A stretch of 64,000 nucleotides of DNA from Rhodococcus opacus B4 (GCF_000010805.1 NC_012522.1:6386001-6450000); one strand, 5' to 3'; numbered from the stretch's first letter, positions 17,432 through 26,635 are shown. Program-made: numbers and translations. The notes: generated by a model from the sequence alone, not told the origin.

Positions 17432-18904
17432 ATGCATAACATGCCCCTGTCCCCAGGTGAGGCGGAGCGCGCACCGCTCTCACGCGGGAAGTCGTTCGCC
17501 CTGCTGGCCCTGATCATCCTTCTGGTCGAGGTCATCCCACTCGCCTACAACTTCGTCACCCCGGCGCTGCCGGAAATCGCGAAACACTTCGGCACCGCGA
17601 ACGTCGGCTGGGTGATCACCATCGTCACCCTCATGCTCGCCGCGTCGACACCGCTCGTCGGCAAGCTCGGCGACATCTACGGCAAGAAGCGGATGATGCT
17701 CGCGTCGGCCGCGGTGTTCGGCGCCGGATCGCTCCTCGGTGCGCTGGCTCCCAACTTCGAACTGTTCCTCGTGGGTCGTGGCCTCCAGGGTGCGGGCATG
17801 GCCATCCTCGTGCTCGCCTACGGGCTGATCCGCGACATCCTGCCGCCGTCGATCATTCCGGTGGCCGTCGGATTCGTCGCCACGGGCATGGGAGCCAGCA
17901 CCATCCTCGGCCCGATCATCGGCGGCTACCTCATCGACCACTTCGGCTACACCGGCGTGTTCTGGGCGCAACTTGCCCACGTGGCGGTCGTCGGAATCGC
18001 GGTCGCGATCTTCGTTCCCGAAACCACGTTGCGGACGAAGTCGAAGCTCGACGTGCTCGGCGCCCTCATCCTCGGGCTCGGCGCGTTCGTGCTGCTGTTC
18101 GGCATCGGCAAGGCCACCGCGTGGGGCTACACGGCCCCGCAGACGCTGCTGTGCGTGGGCGGCGGTCTCGCCATTCTCGCCGGCTGGCTGGTCTACGAGC
18201 GCACGCCGAAGGAACCGCTCATCGATCTGCAGATGCTCCGGCACGGCCCTGTCGCGAAAACCCTGGCAGCCAGCGGTTTCGTCCAGTTCGTCCTGGTGAG
18301 CCACTCGATGCTCATCCCGATGTTCGTGATGACCGATCCGGGCCTCGGTCTCGGCTACGGTTTCGGTGTCACCGCTCTCGCCGTCGCGATCTACACCGTT
18401 CCCACCGGTGTCGTGTCGATGATCGCCGGTCCGGTCGGCGGGTACTTCACCCGGCGCATCGGCCCGGCGCCGGTTCTGGTGTTCGGCGGCGCCTCCCTCG
18501 CGCTCGGCTCGGTCCTGCTCGCCACCCTGCACGACTCGACCGTCCAGATGATGTTCGGGCAGTTGGTGATCGGTCTCGGACTCGGTTCCGCGTCGGCGAC
18601 GTTGCCGAACCTCATCATGCGCACCGTGCCAGCACAGACGCAGGGGATCGCCGGCGGGATGCTCAACCTGTCGGGCTCGCTGGGCAGTGCGATCGGCAGC
18701 CAGGTGATGATCGCCATCGTCGCGATCCCCGGCGTCGTGCTGGTGGGCCGCGCCGCGCAGTACTCGGAGAAGGGATTCGTCTACGCCTTCTTCACGCTCG
18801 CCGTCGCCGGACTGCTGGCCGCGGTGATGGGACTTCTGCTCACCCGCAACAAGATCGACCGTCCCGCGGACGTGGCCGCGCCCACGTCGGAGATGGTCGC
18901 CTGA
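17432..18904 (+). CDS. MFS transporter, CamM-like steroid metabolite carrier
   Basis: A 490-residue membrane protein of the drug:H+ antiporter-2 (DHA2) type with about 14 hydrophobic helices and the MFS loop motif GKLGDIYGKKRM (about 77-88). A long hydrophilic loop lies around residue 195. The ATG at 17432, with CGGAG seven bases upstream, is preferred to earlier in-frame starts. In R. jostii RHA1 the MFS protein CamM takes back partly degraded cholate products; position and type fit here, but direction and substrate are inferred. It is alone on its strand, with an island operator motif upstream and a hairpin after it. Confidence 0.82.
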   Translation: MHNMPLSPGEAERAPLSRGKSFALLALIILLVEVIPLAYNFVTPALPEIAKHFGTANVGWVITIVTLMLAASTPLVGKLGDIYGKKRMMLASAAVFGAGSLLGALAPNFELFLVGRGLQGAGMAILVLAYGLIRDILPPSIIPVAVGFVATGMGASTILGPIIGGYLIDHFGYTGVFWAQLAHVAVVGIAVAIFVPETTLRTKSKLDVLGALILGLGAFVLLFGIGKATAWGYTAPQTLLCVGGGLAILAGWLVYERTPKEPLIDLQMLRHGPVAKTLAASGFVQFVLVSHSMLIPMFVMTDPGLGLGYGFGVTALAVAIYTVPTGVVSMIAGPVGGYFTRRIGPAPVLVFGGASLALGSVLLATLHDSTVQMMFGQLVIGLGLGSASATLPNLIMRTVPAQTQGIAGGMLNLSGSLGSAIGSQVMIAIVAIPGVVLVGRAAQYSEKGFVYAFFTLAVAGLLAAVMGLLLTRNKIDRPADVAAPTSEMVA

Positions 18905-18924
18905 CCTTCGTCCGCTCGGACGAC

Positions 18925-18953
18925 GCGAGGCCCGCAGCACCTGCGGGCCTCGC
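18925..18953. terminator. Bidirectional hairpin terminator
   Basis: GCGAGGCCCGCAG (18925-18937) pairs with CTGCGGGCCTCGC (18941-18953) as a 13-bp perfect stem with a three-base loop, followed by ATCTTTG. It lies between the convergent MFS and SnoaL-like genes and could stop transcription from both sides. Confidence 0.85.
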
Positions 18954-18966
18954 ATCTTTGTCGCAG

Positions 18967-19449
18967 TCAGGCACGAACACCCTCGGCGAGCAGCGCGCGT
19001 GCCTCCTCCCGACCGTCGAGGAGCCGATTGACGCGGCGGGTCACCTTCCACTCGCCGTCGATCTTGGCGAGCTCCCACCGGTTCGCGGTGATCCGGTGGA
19101 CCCGGAACCCGTTCTCGTCGGAAACGATCAACTGCGACTTGCACGTTGCGACGGCGGTGTTGCCGTCGACGCGCACGTGCCCGGGCTCGAGCATGTGCGC
19201 ACAGCCGCCGCCGATCCAGCCCTGATGTGCCTGAGACTGCACCATCGCCGTGATCGCCGCATGCCCGCGCAGCACCCCGGTGTCGACGTCGTACACGCCG
19301 TCCTCGGTCCACAGCCGGGCGACCGCGTCGGCCGAACCGCTGTCGATGGCGGGGCCGTAGGCGGTCATCAGTTCGAGGATGGCGAGCTTGTCCTCGAGGA
19401 GGGTGACGCGATCGGTGAGTGCGCGGACGAGTTCTTCGGTGCCGGTCAT
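18967..19449 (-). CDS. SnoaL-like protein paired with LLM oxidoreductase
   Basis: A 160-residue protein of the SnoaL/NTF2-like fold (cone-shaped barrel): an N-terminal helical part with a short coiled coil, LMTAYGPAIDSG, then RLWTEDGVYDVDTG and later beta strands. Some members are isomerases, dehydratases or bile-acid 7alpha-dehydratase-like (BaiE) enzymes. In BaiE-type enzymes a Tyr, an Asp and a His act together; comparable residues are present but I cannot prove the assignment. It starts by ATGA overlap with the LLM gene upstream, so the two probably work together. A steroid dehydratase or isomerase role is inference. Confidence 0.75.
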   Translation of the reverse strand: MTGTEELVRALTDRVTLLEDKLAILELMTAYGPAIDSGSADAVARLWTEDGVYDVDTGVLRGHAAITAMVQSQAHQGWIGGGCAHMLEPGHVRVDGNTAVATCKSQLIVSDENGFRVHRITANRWELAKIDGEWKVTRRVNRLLDGREEARALLAEGVRA

Positions 19450-20342
19450 GGGCGGATCCTGTCTTCGGTGGGGGTGCGGAAGGAGAGGCCGAGTGTCTCG
19501 CCCAGCTGCCGGAGGGCGTCCAGTTGCTCGCAGTAGTGGGTGGCGCTCGTGGACGCGAGGGTGGCGCTGACGACGGTCGTGCCGGCCTCGCGCCGTCGTT
19601 CGAGTGCGCGGGACACGGTGTCGGGGGAGCCGATCGGATCGAGTGGTGCGCCCGCGCTGAGGACCACCTCGAAAGTCTCCGGGAGATCGACCTTGCCGAG
19701 AAGCGCGCACAACTCGTCGAGCGACAGGCCGAACGGCACCCAGCCGTCGCCGAGCGTTGCCGCGCGGCGTAGGGACCGCAGGGTGCGTCCGCCTATCCAC
19801 AGCGGGACCCGCGGCTGGACGGCGTGCGGTTCGACGACGACGCCGCCGAAGTCGTAGAACGGGCCGTGGTACTCGGGCCGGGACTGCGACAGGGACGCAC
19901 GCAGCGCGGCGAGGGCGTCGTCGGCGCGGGCGCCCCGGTCGTCGAAAGGCGCGCCGAGCAGATCGAATTCCTCGCGCAGGCTGCCCACACCCAGGCCCAG
20001 CACGAGCCGCCCGCCGCTGACGACGTCGAGCGTGCCGTAGCGCTTGGCGATCTCGAGCGGGTGGTGATAGCCGAGCACCAGGACCTGCGTGGCCAGGCGG
20101 ATGGTCGCGGTGTGGGCGGCGAGGAACCCGAGGGTCGCGAGCGGATCCCAGTAGGTGCCGCCGCGCTCCACGGCGACGTCGGTGGGCACGGCGACGTGCT
20201 CGCTGCAGGTGAGGTGGTGGTAGCCGAGGTGGTCGGCGGTCCGGGCGATCGCGGTCAACTCCGCGATGCCGGCGCCGAGTTCCCAGACCGCCCGGACGGC
20301 GGGGTGCGCGATGACGATGGGCGGCGCGATTCCTATGTGCAT
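19446..20342 (-). CDS. LLM-class (F420-type) oxidoreductase
   Basis: A 298-residue TIM-barrel protein of the luciferase-like monooxygenase superfamily. It shows the family stretches LGYHHLTCSEHV, TQVLVLGYHHPLEIAKRYGTLDVVSGGRL and WIGGRT. In actinobacteria such proteins mostly use F420. It is the first gene of a two-gene transcript with the SnoaL-like protein and diverges from the IclR gene. A second LLM/SnoaL pair occurs at 51749-53087, so the combination is repeated in the island. Confidence 0.8.
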   Translation of the reverse strand: MHIGIAPPIVIAHPAVRAVWELGAGIAELTAIARTADHLGYHHLTCSEHVAVPTDVAVERGGTYWDPLATLGFLAAHTATIRLATQVLVLGYHHPLEIAKRYGTLDVVSGGRLVLGLGVGSLREEFDLLGAPFDDRGARADDALAALRASLSQSRPEYHGPFYDFGGVVVEPHAVQPRVPLWIGGRTLRSLRRAATLGDGWVPFGLSLDELCALLGKVDLPETFEVVLSAGAPLDPIGSPDTVSRALERRREAGTTVVSATLASTSATHYCEQLDALRQLGETLGLSFRTPTEDRIRP

Positions 20343-20416
20343 CTGTTCGTAACTCCGCTCTCGGGGTCGTCTGTGGTCCCCGTTGTAGTGGAGGCACCCG
20401 CGGGGTGCGCGGGCAT

Positions 20417-20431
20417 TCCCGGTGACCGGAC
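20417..20431. promoter_or_regulatory. Weak island operator motif at LLM/IclR divergence
   Basis: TCCCGGTGACCGGAC matches the island motif at 13 of 15 positions. It lies between the divergent LLM and IclR genes. The right half is shifted (CGGAC), as in the kstD/TetR copy. Confidence 0.4.
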
Positions 20432-20541
20432 GCGGCGTGGTCCGATTCCTTCCCCGCGGCGGGCGCGGCTGTTAGTATTTTAAGAATTCATTTCAGTTTT
20501 TGTCGGACGCATGCGTGTGACCAGGATATTTGGAGGCGTCG

Positions 20542-21435
20542 ATGACTGTCGTCGATTCGGATGATGCACTGTCGGTACCCGCTGCGAAGAAGGATCTGCC
20601 GCCGTCGATGGTGGAGCGGATGACGCTGATCCTCGACGCGTTCGACGGCCGGACGTCGCGCCTGACGCTCGAAGAAGTGGCGTGCCGCACCCGCCTGCCG
20701 CGGTCCACGGTGCACCGCATCCTGGATCAGCTCGTCCGTCTCGACTGGGTCGATCACGCGAGCTTCGGCTATTGCCTCGGACGGCGTGCGATGGGGCTCG
20801 GCGGCGGCGACAACGGGCACAGCCAGGTCCGGGCCGCGGCGGCCCCGCTGCTGCACGAACTGCACATGCAGACCGGGATGGTGGTGCACCTGGCCGTGCT
20901 GGACGGGGCGGAGAGCGTGTACCTGGACAAGGTGGGCGGGCGGATGGCCGCGGCTCTGCCGTCCCGGGTGGGTGGGCGCGTTCCCGCCTACACGACGGCG
21001 GGCGGCAAGGCGATGCTCGCGTGGGTCGACCCGGAGCAGGTGGACGGCATGTACGGGCCGCGGCTCAGCCGGAGCACGGACCGCACGATCACCGAACTGT
21101 CCACGCTGCACCAGGAGCTCAACCGGATCCGGCAGCGCCGCGGTCTCGCCTTCGAGCGCGGGGAAGCGGTCCGCGGAATCGGCTGCGTCGGCGTCGCGAT
21201 CCGCAGCGCCGACGGGCCGGTGGCCGGCATCTCGCTGTGCGGAGACGCGCGCACCGTCCAACTCGAACGCGTCGCCCCGCTCGTCGTCGACGCCGCCCGG
21301 GAAGTCACCCGGACGCTGCACCCCGAACTGGGCACACCCCGTCGCGGCCGCCGGACCCCGGAAATCCCGGACAGCTCGTGGTCGACCGAGACCCTCGACC
21401 AGCTCCTCGCGGTGCAGTCCGGCCAGTGGCTGTAG
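20542..21435 (+). CDS. IclR-family transcription regulator
   Basis: A 297-residue regulator with a winged helix-turn-helix at about 22-75 (LEEVACRTRLPRSTVHRILDQLVR) and a C-terminal IclR effector domain with GGKAMLAW-type and RGIGCVGVAI segments. The ATG at 20542 has GGAGG upstream; a TTG four codons before it is less likely. It lies between the LLM/SnoaL pair and the hsa genes. IclR proteins bind aromatic or acidic ligands; which of the neighbours it controls is unknown. The AT-rich patch 20470-20505 would be its promoter. Confidence 0.87.
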   Translation: MTVVDSDDALSVPAAKKDLPPSMVERMTLILDAFDGRTSRLTLEEVACRTRLPRSTVHRILDQLVRLDWVDHASFGYCLGRRAMGLGGGDNGHSQVRAAAAPLLHELHMQTGMVVHLAVLDGAESVYLDKVGGRMAAALPSRVGGRVPAYTTAGGKAMLAWVDPEQVDGMYGPRLSRSTDRTITELSTLHQELNRIRQRRGLAFERGEAVRGIGCVGVAIRSADGPVAGISLCGDARTVQLERVAPLVVDAAREVTRTLHPELGTPRRGRRTPEIPDSSWSTETLDQLLAVQSGQWL

Positions 21436-21437
21436 CT

Positions 21438-21600
21438 AGGGCGTGTCTACCAATCCCCATTCGGCGCTCCTGGCGCCCAATCGCCGCCCTGCTGCGTTGT
21501 CGTCGGCCCCGATACAACCCCGGTATCGGCTTCTCCTTCGCCTTGCCGGACGACGATTGGTTCGCCAGGTGCATCCGAGAGGGATTGGTAGACACGCCCT
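21438..21600. repeat. 163-base long palindrome with 20-base perfect ends
   Basis: AGGGCGTGTCTACCAATCCC (21438-21457) is exactly repeated in inverse at 21581-21600. The inside is also partly palindromic: CCTGGCG/CAATCG segments pair, and CCGATAC (21509-21515) pairs with GTATCGG (21523-21529). All pairs are centred on position 21519. The element begins two bases after the IclR stop. No coding capacity and no certain target-site duplication are seen. A MITE-like insertion is the best reading. Confidence 0.75.
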
Positions 21601-21601
21601 G

Positions 21602-21637
21602 GCGCGGTTGACGAGTCTCCGGACTCGTCAACCGCGC
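21602..21637. terminator. Strong hairpin at hsaB end
   Basis: A perfect 16-bp stem, GCGCGGTTGACGAGTC (21602-21617) with GACTCGTCAACCGCGC (21622-21637), encloses a TCCG loop. The right arm contains the last codons and stop of hsaB. It lies between convergent IclR and hsaB and should stop both. Confidence 0.85.
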
Positions 21638-22164
21638 ACGGGCAGCGGAGCCGCGTCGAGACCGAAACCGCCGCGGAAGAACACCATCGGACGCTCCTCG
21701 CTGACCGATTCGAGTTCCCGGACCCGTCCGATCACGACGTCGTGATCGCCGGCGATGTGCACCGACTGCACGTCCGCGTGCACGCGCAGCAGGACCCCCG
21801 GCAGCGACGGCGTCGACCACCGCGACGGCTCCCACGCGAGCCCGTCGAACTTGGCGCCCCGGCTCGAACCGAAGCGGGCACAGACGTCCGTCTGGTCCTC
21901 GCGCAGCACGTTGATCGTGAACCGCCCCGACCGCCGGATGCGCGGCCACGCGCGCCCGCGGTGGTCGGCGCAGAACAGGATCAGCGGCGGCTCCAGCGAC
22001 ACCGACGCGAACGACTGGCACGTGAACCCCACCGGGCCCGCCGTGTCGAGGCCGGTCACCACGGTGACCCCACTGGCGAATTGGCCCAGGGCGCGGCGCA
22101 TCTCGTCCGGTGACGGTGCGTCCCGGCGTGTTCCGGGCTGGGCCTCGGCCGGTTCGGGTGACAT
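21628..22164 (-). CDS. hsaB: HsaB, flavin reductase of the HsaAB monooxygenase
   Basis: A 178-residue flavin reductase of the HpaC/ribityl-flavin fold. It shows LGQFASGVTVVTG near residue 27, GFTCQSFASVSLEPPL, the FTINVLREDQ segment and a late HIAGDHDVVIGRV with the conserved His. HsaB supplies reduced flavin to HsaA, which hydroxylates 3-HSA, the phenolic product of steroid ring opening. The ATG at 22164 is preceded by GGAGG at seven bases. It stands alone opposite hsaD, with two island operator motifs in the divergent gap. Confidence 0.9.
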   Translation of the reverse strand: MSPEPAEAQPGTRRDAPSPDEMRRALGQFASGVTVVTGLDTAGPVGFTCQSFASVSLEPPLILFCADHRGRAWPRIRRSGRFTINVLREDQTDVCARFGSSRGAKFDGLAWEPSRWSTPSLPGVLLRVHADVQSVHIAGDHDVVIGRVRELESVSEERPMVFFRGGFGLDAAPLPVRG

Positions 22165-22253
22165 CAGACGGCCTCCGATTGCTCTTGCGTCGCCGACCGA
22201 TTCGACGAACTCCCCCGAGGCTAGGGACACCCCGAAACAGTCACGAGATGCCG

Positions 22254-22317
22254 TCTCGGTCAGCGGAAGTCCCCGCCCGGACCGCACCCGGGCTGGGCGG
22301 TGTCTCGCTGACCGGGA
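22254..22317. promoter_or_regulatory. Two island operator motifs, hsaB/hsaD divergent promoter
   Basis: TCTCGGTCAGCGGAA (22254-22268, 14/15) and TCTCGCTGACCGGGA (22303-22317, 15/15) match TCYCG-STSAS-CGRGA. They are 49 bases apart, centre to centre, between divergent hsaB and hsaD. This is the best pair in the window. Confidence 0.65.
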
Positions 22318-22361
22318 TCGCTCCTGTCCGAGCCGGGAACTCGCTGGCAACGTGATCGACC

Positions 22362-23237
22362 ATGACGACTGACTCGAGTTACGAGGGCACCCTGAAGGAG
22401 CTGAAGACCGACCTCGGCGTGCTTCGCTACCACGAGGCCGGCGACGGTCCGCCGCTGCTGCTGCTGCACGGTTCCGGCCCCGGCGTGACGGGGTGGCGCA
22501 ACTTCCGCGGCAACCTCGGCGTCTTCGCCGAGCACTTCCGCACCTTCATCCTGGAGTTCCCGGGGTTCGGGGTCAGCGACGACTTCGGCGGCCACCCGAT
22601 GCTCACCGCGGGCGACGCAGTGCTCCGCTTCCTCGACGGGCTCGGACTCGACGAGGTGGCGGTGCTCGGAAACTCGATGGGCGGCATCGTCGGCACCCAG
22701 TTCGCCATCGCGCACCCCGACCGGGTCGCCAAGCTGATCACCATCGGCGGCATCGGCAGGAACCTCTTCAGCCCCGGTCCCGGTGAGGGCATCAACCTCC
22801 TGATGGAGTTCACGGACGATCCCACCCGGGAACGATTGATCGCGTGGCTGCACTCGATGGTGTTCGACCCCACCATGGTCACCGAGGAACTGATCGAGGA
22901 ACGGTGGACGCAGGCCACCGACCCCGAGACCCTCGCCAGTGCCCGCAAGATGTACAGCAAGGCGGCGTTCGCGGCGGGCGCCAAGGCGGCACTCGAGTCC
23001 GATGCGACCCCGTACTGGGCCCAGCTGCACAAGGTGACGGCGCCGACGCTGCTGACGTGGGGTCGCGACGACCGGGTGAGCCCACTGGACATGGCGATCA
23101 TCCCGATGCGCTCGATCCCCAAGGCGGAACTGCACGTGTTCCCGAACTGCGGGCACTGGGCGATGATCGAGCAGAAGACGGCGTTCGAGAGTGCCGTCCT
23201 CGCCTTCCTGCTCCGCAAGGACGGCAGCGGGCGATGA
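22362..23237 (+). CDS. hsaD: HsaD, meta-cleavage product hydrolase
   Basis: A 291-residue alpha/beta hydrolase that splits the C-C bond of 4,9-DSHA, the ring A cleavage product, giving HIP (DOHNAA) and 2-hydroxyhexa-2,4-dienoate. The triad is visible: Ser105 in GNSMGG, Asp237 in GRDDRVSP and His265 in NCGHWAM. The oxyanion loop HGSGPG is at 36-41. The length fits the family. It is the first gene of the plus-strand run hsaD-kstD-hsaE-hsaG-hsaF-hsaA-hsaC. The start ATG lacks a clear ribosome site. The stop overlaps kstD (ATGA). Confidence 0.93.
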   Translation: MTTDSSYEGTLKELKTDLGVLRYHEAGDGPPLLLLHGSGPGVTGWRNFRGNLGVFAEHFRTFILEFPGFGVSDDFGGHPMLTAGDAVLRFLDGLGLDEVAVLGNSMGGIVGTQFAIAHPDRVAKLITIGGIGRNLFSPGPGEGINLLMEFTDDPTRERLIAWLHSMVFDPTMVTEELIEERWTQATDPETLASARKMYSKAAFAAGAKAALESDATPYWAQLHKVTAPTLLTWGRDDRVSPLDMAIIPMRSIPKAELHVFPNCGHWAMIEQKTAFESAVLAFLLRKDGSGR

Positions 23238-24937
23238 CCGAAAGCTTCGACTGCACAGTCGATTTCCTCGTCGTCGGCAGCGGCGGCGGCGGGATGGCCG
23301 CGGCGATCACCGCGGCGCACCGCGGACTCGACACCCTCGTCATCGACAAGGGGGCGACGTTCGGCGGATCCACCGCCATCTCCGGCGGCGGCATCTGGAT
23401 ACCCAACGCTCCGACGCTGCGCGCAAAGGGCGTCGTCGACTCCCGCGAATCGATCCGCCGCTACCTCGACATCATCACCGAGGGAACCGTTTCCGCCGAC
23501 CGGCTCGACGCGTTCGTCGACAAGGGTCCCGAGCTGATGGAACTCCTGGACCGCAGCCCGCACATGAAGCTGTACTGGGTGAAGGGCTACTCCGACTACC
23601 ACCCGGAGTACGAGGGCGGCCGACCGCTCGGGCGCACCATCGAATGCTTGCCGTTCGACACCCGCGCGCTGAGGGAGGACGAGCGGTTCCAGCGTCCCAA
23701 CAGCATGAAGGGCCCACTCGGACTGTGGGTGACGTCCAAGGACTACCACGACCTCGCCATGGTCAAGCGCACGTGGAAGGGCCGCAAGGCGTCACTGGTC
23801 GCGGCGTGGCGGGTGGCGTCCAACGTGATCCGCCGACGCCACATGGCCACCGGCGGACGCGCACTCGTCGCACGGATGCGGATGGTCCTCGCGGACGCCG
23901 GAGTGCCGCTGTGGCTGAAGACGTCGATGACGGAACTGATCGTCGACGACGCCGGAGCGGTCGTCGGTGTGCTCGCCGAGCGCGAGGGACAGGCGGTCCG
24001 GATCGGGGCCCGTCGCGGTGTGCTGCTCGCGACCGGCGGGTTCGACCACAACCAGGACATGCGCGCGAAGTACCTGCCCAGGCACGGCGTCCCGGACGTC
24101 AGCGCCGGCGCGCGGGAGAACACCGGCGACGGCATCGTCGCCGGCCAGAAACTCGGCGCGGCCGTCGATCTGATGGACGACGCGTGGTGGATGCCGTCGG
24201 TGCTGCACCCGATGGGCGCCGTGATCCCGCTGGTGTCGGAGCGGTGCATTCCGCCGTCGGTGATCGTGAACGGCCGGGGCGAACGCTTCACCAACGAATC
24301 GTCGCCGTACGTGAACTTCGTGCACGACCAGCTCGCCGGCGGGCACGTCCCCGCGTGGTTCGTGATGGACGGCAAGGCGAAGTCGCGGTACCCGTTCGCG
24401 CAGGTGCTGCCGGGTGTGCCGTTCCCGCAGGGCTTCTACGACTCGGGTGTCGTGCACAAGGCCGACACGCTGCGCGACCTCGCCGAGCAGATCGGCGTCA
24501 AGGCCGACACCCTCGTCGCGACTGTCGACCGGTTCAACGGATTCGCCCGCACCGGTAAGGACGAGGACTTCGGCCGCGGCGACAGCGCGTACGACCGGTA
24601 CTACGGCGACCCGACGATGAAGAACCCGTGCCTCGACGAGATCACGCAGGGACCGTTCTACGCGATCCGCTGCGAGGCCGGCGACCTCGGCACCAAGGGC
24701 GGCCTCGTCACCGACGCCGACGCGCGGGTGCTCCGCGAGGACGGTTCCGTCATCGACGGCCTGTACGCCACCGGTAACACGTCGGCGTCGGTGATGGGCA
24801 ACGAATACGCCGGCGCCGGCGCGACCATCGGTCCCGCCATGGTGTTCGGCTACATCGCCGCGCAGCACGCCGCCCACGTGAGTGGCAAAGAGTCCCGGAA
24901 CACACTTCAGCGCTCACGTGCGGGAGGGGTGGCGTGA
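23234..24937 (+). CDS. kstD: KstD-family 3-ketosteroid delta1-dehydrogenase
   Basis: A 567-residue FAD-dependent dehydrogenase that desaturates ring A (delta1). The Rossmann motif VVGSGGGGMAA is at about 13-23. A substrate loop with paired Trp and Asp follows the middle part, and the C-terminal flavin segment is YATGNTSASVMGNEYAGAGATIG, where a catalytic Tyr is expected (NEYAGAG). In the cholesterol clusters of actinobacteria kstD lies next to hsaEGF, as here. It starts by ATGA overlap with hsaD and hands over to hsaE within a few bases. A second KstD-family gene is at 38691-40229; how the substrates are divided is not visible. Confidence 0.88.
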   Translation: MTESFDCTVDFLVVGSGGGGMAAAITAAHRGLDTLVIDKGATFGGSTAISGGGIWIPNAPTLRAKGVVDSRESIRRYLDIITEGTVSADRLDAFVDKGPELMELLDRSPHMKLYWVKGYSDYHPEYEGGRPLGRTIECLPFDTRALREDERFQRPNSMKGPLGLWVTSKDYHDLAMVKRTWKGRKASLVAAWRVASNVIRRRHMATGGRALVARMRMVLADAGVPLWLKTSMTELIVDDAGAVVGVLAEREGQAVRIGARRGVLLATGGFDHNQDMRAKYLPRHGVPDVSAGARENTGDGIVAGQKLGAAVDLMDDAWWMPSVLHPMGAVIPLVSERCIPPSVIVNGRGERFTNESSPYVNFVHDQLAGGHVPAWFVMDGKAKSRYPFAQVLPGVPFPQGFYDSGVVHKADTLRDLAEQIGVKADTLVATVDRFNGFARTGKDEDFGRGDSAYDRYYGDPTMKNPCLDEITQGPFYAIRCEAGDLGTKGGLVTDADARVLREDGSVIDGLYATGNTSASVMGNEYAGAGATIGPAMVFGYIAAQHAAHVSGKESRNTLQRSRAGGVA

Positions 24938-25722
24938 TGCTGAGCGACGCGCAGAGACTGTCCGCCGCCCACCTGCTGCGGAACGCCGAACGGGACCGCG
25001 CGCCCATCGATCCGCTGACCACCGTGTTCCCGGACATCGACGTCGTCGACGCCTACGAGATCGCGCTGTTGAACATCCGCGAACGACTCGCCGCGGGGGA
25101 GACGGTGTACGGCCACAAGGTCGGGCTGTCGTCGGAGGTCATGCAGAAGATGATGGGCGTCGACGAGCCCGACTACGGACATCTGCTGTCGAGCATGGTG
25201 TACGCGGAGGGGACCCCCATCGACACCGCGCGGTTCTGCTACCCGCGCATCGAGGTGGAGATCGGATACGTCCTCGGCGAGACGCTGCCGGGGGAGGGCT
25301 GCACCGAGGCGGACGTGCTCGCGGCCACCGAATACATCGTTCCCAGTATCGAACTGATCGACTCCCGCATCACGGACTGGAAGATCGGGCTCGCCGACAC
25401 GATCGCCGACAACGCGTCCTCGGCCGGGGTGATCCTCGGCGCCGGCCGGGTGGAACCGGCGAACGTCGACATCGGCGGAATCTCCGCGGTGCTCTTCCGG
25501 GGCGACGAGGAGATCGCGCGGGGTGAGGCGTCGGCGGTGCTCGGCAATCCCACGAAGGCCGTGGCCTGGCTGGCGCGGAAGGTCGCGAGCTTCGGGGTGC
25601 GACTGGAGGCCGGTCATGTGATCCTGCCCGGTTCGTGCACCCGCGCGATCGACGCCCGGCCCGGCGACTTGTTCCGCGCCGAATTCAGTGACATCGGTTC
25701 CGTATCAGTAGAATTCAAGTAA
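24937..25722 (+). CDS. hsaE: HsaE, 2-hydroxyhexa-2,4-dienoate hydratase
   Basis: A 261-residue hydratase of the FAH/MhpD fold, adding water to 2-hydroxyhexa-2,4-dienoate from ring A and B cleavage. It shows GHKVGLSS, then the metal-binding region with YPRIEVEIGYVL and the late ELIDSRITDWKIGLADTIADN. The ATG at 24937 (GGGAGGGG seven bases upstream) shares one base with the kstD stop; a GTG one codon before is possible. hsaG begins 10 bases after its stop. The order hsaE-hsaG-hsaF is the canonical one. Confidence 0.92.
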   Translation: MLSDAQRLSAAHLLRNAERDRAPIDPLTTVFPDIDVVDAYEIALLNIRERLAAGETVYGHKVGLSSEVMQKMMGVDEPDYGHLLSSMVYAEGTPIDTARFCYPRIEVEIGYVLGETLPGEGCTEADVLAATEYIVPSIELIDSRITDWKIGLADTIADNASSAGVILGAGRVEPANVDIGGISAVLFRGDEEIARGEASAVLGNPTKAVAWLARKVASFGVRLEAGHVILPGSCTRAIDARPGDLFRAEFSDIGSVSVEFK

Positions 25723-25732
25723 GGCGACAATT

Positions 25733-26635
25733 GTGACCAAGGCTCTCGCCGCGATCGTCGGATCCGGCAACATCGGCACCGACCTGATGTACAAACTCCT
25801 CCGCTCGGAGATCATCGAGCCCCGCTGGATGATCGGCGTCGACCCCGAGAGCGAGGGGCTGAAGCGCGCCGCGGACCGGGGTGTGATCGCCAGCGCCGAG
25901 GGCGTCGACTGGCTGCTCGCCCGGGACGAGCGCCCCGACATCGTGTTCGAGGCCACGTCCGCGTACGTCCACCGGGCGAACGCCCCACGCTACCGGGAAC
26001 TCGGCATCCAGGCCGTCGACCTCACCCCCGCCGCGCTCGGACCCGCGGTCGTGCCCGCCGTGAACATGGGCGAGCACCGGACCGCGCCGAACGTCAACCT
26101 CATCACGTGCGGCGGCCAGGCGACCATCCCCATGGTGCACGCCGTCTCCCGGATCACCGACGTGGCGTACGCCGAGATCGTCGCGAGCGTGGCCTCGCCG
26201 TCCGCGGGCCCGGGCACCCGCGCGAACATCGACGAGTTCACGATCACCACGAGCCGCGGCATCGAGACGATCGGCGGGGCGAAGAAGGGCAAGGCGATCA
26301 TCATCCTGAACCCGGCCGAACCGCCGATGTTCATGAAGGACACCGTGTTCTGCTCCATCCCCGCTGACGCCGACCGGGACGCGATCACCGCGTCCATCCA
26401 CGACGTCGCGGCGTCCGTGCAGGCGTACGTCCCCGGCTACCGCCTGCGCGCCGAACCCCAATTCGACGACCCGACGCCGATTAGCCGCGGACTCGCCCGG
26501 GTCGGCATCTTCCTCGAGGTCGAGGGCGCGGGCGACTTCCTGCCGCCCTACTCCGGCAACCTCGACATCATGACCGCCGCCGCCACCAAGGTCGGCGAGA
26601 GCTTCGCGACGCAGATCCTCGGCGCGAGCGTCTGA
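25733..26635 (+). CDS. hsaG: HsaG, acylating aldehyde dehydrogenase
   Basis: A 300-residue CoA-acylating aldehyde dehydrogenase of the BphJ/DmpF type. It has an N-terminal NAD loop [11 protein letters not shown] (7-17) and the thiol nucleophile Cys126 in [11 protein letters not shown]. With HsaF it turns 4-hydroxy-2-oxohexanoate into pyruvate and propionyl-CoA; the aldehyde is channelled between the subunits. It starts with GTG at 25733 after a weak AAGG. hsaF begins 36 bases after the stop. Confidence 0.94.

Noticed and set aside
22844..23233. Start of kstD about 130 codons upstream
   Set aside because: This part is an out-of-frame reading of hsaD; the ATG at 23234 overlaps the hsaD stop and begins directly before the FAD motif.
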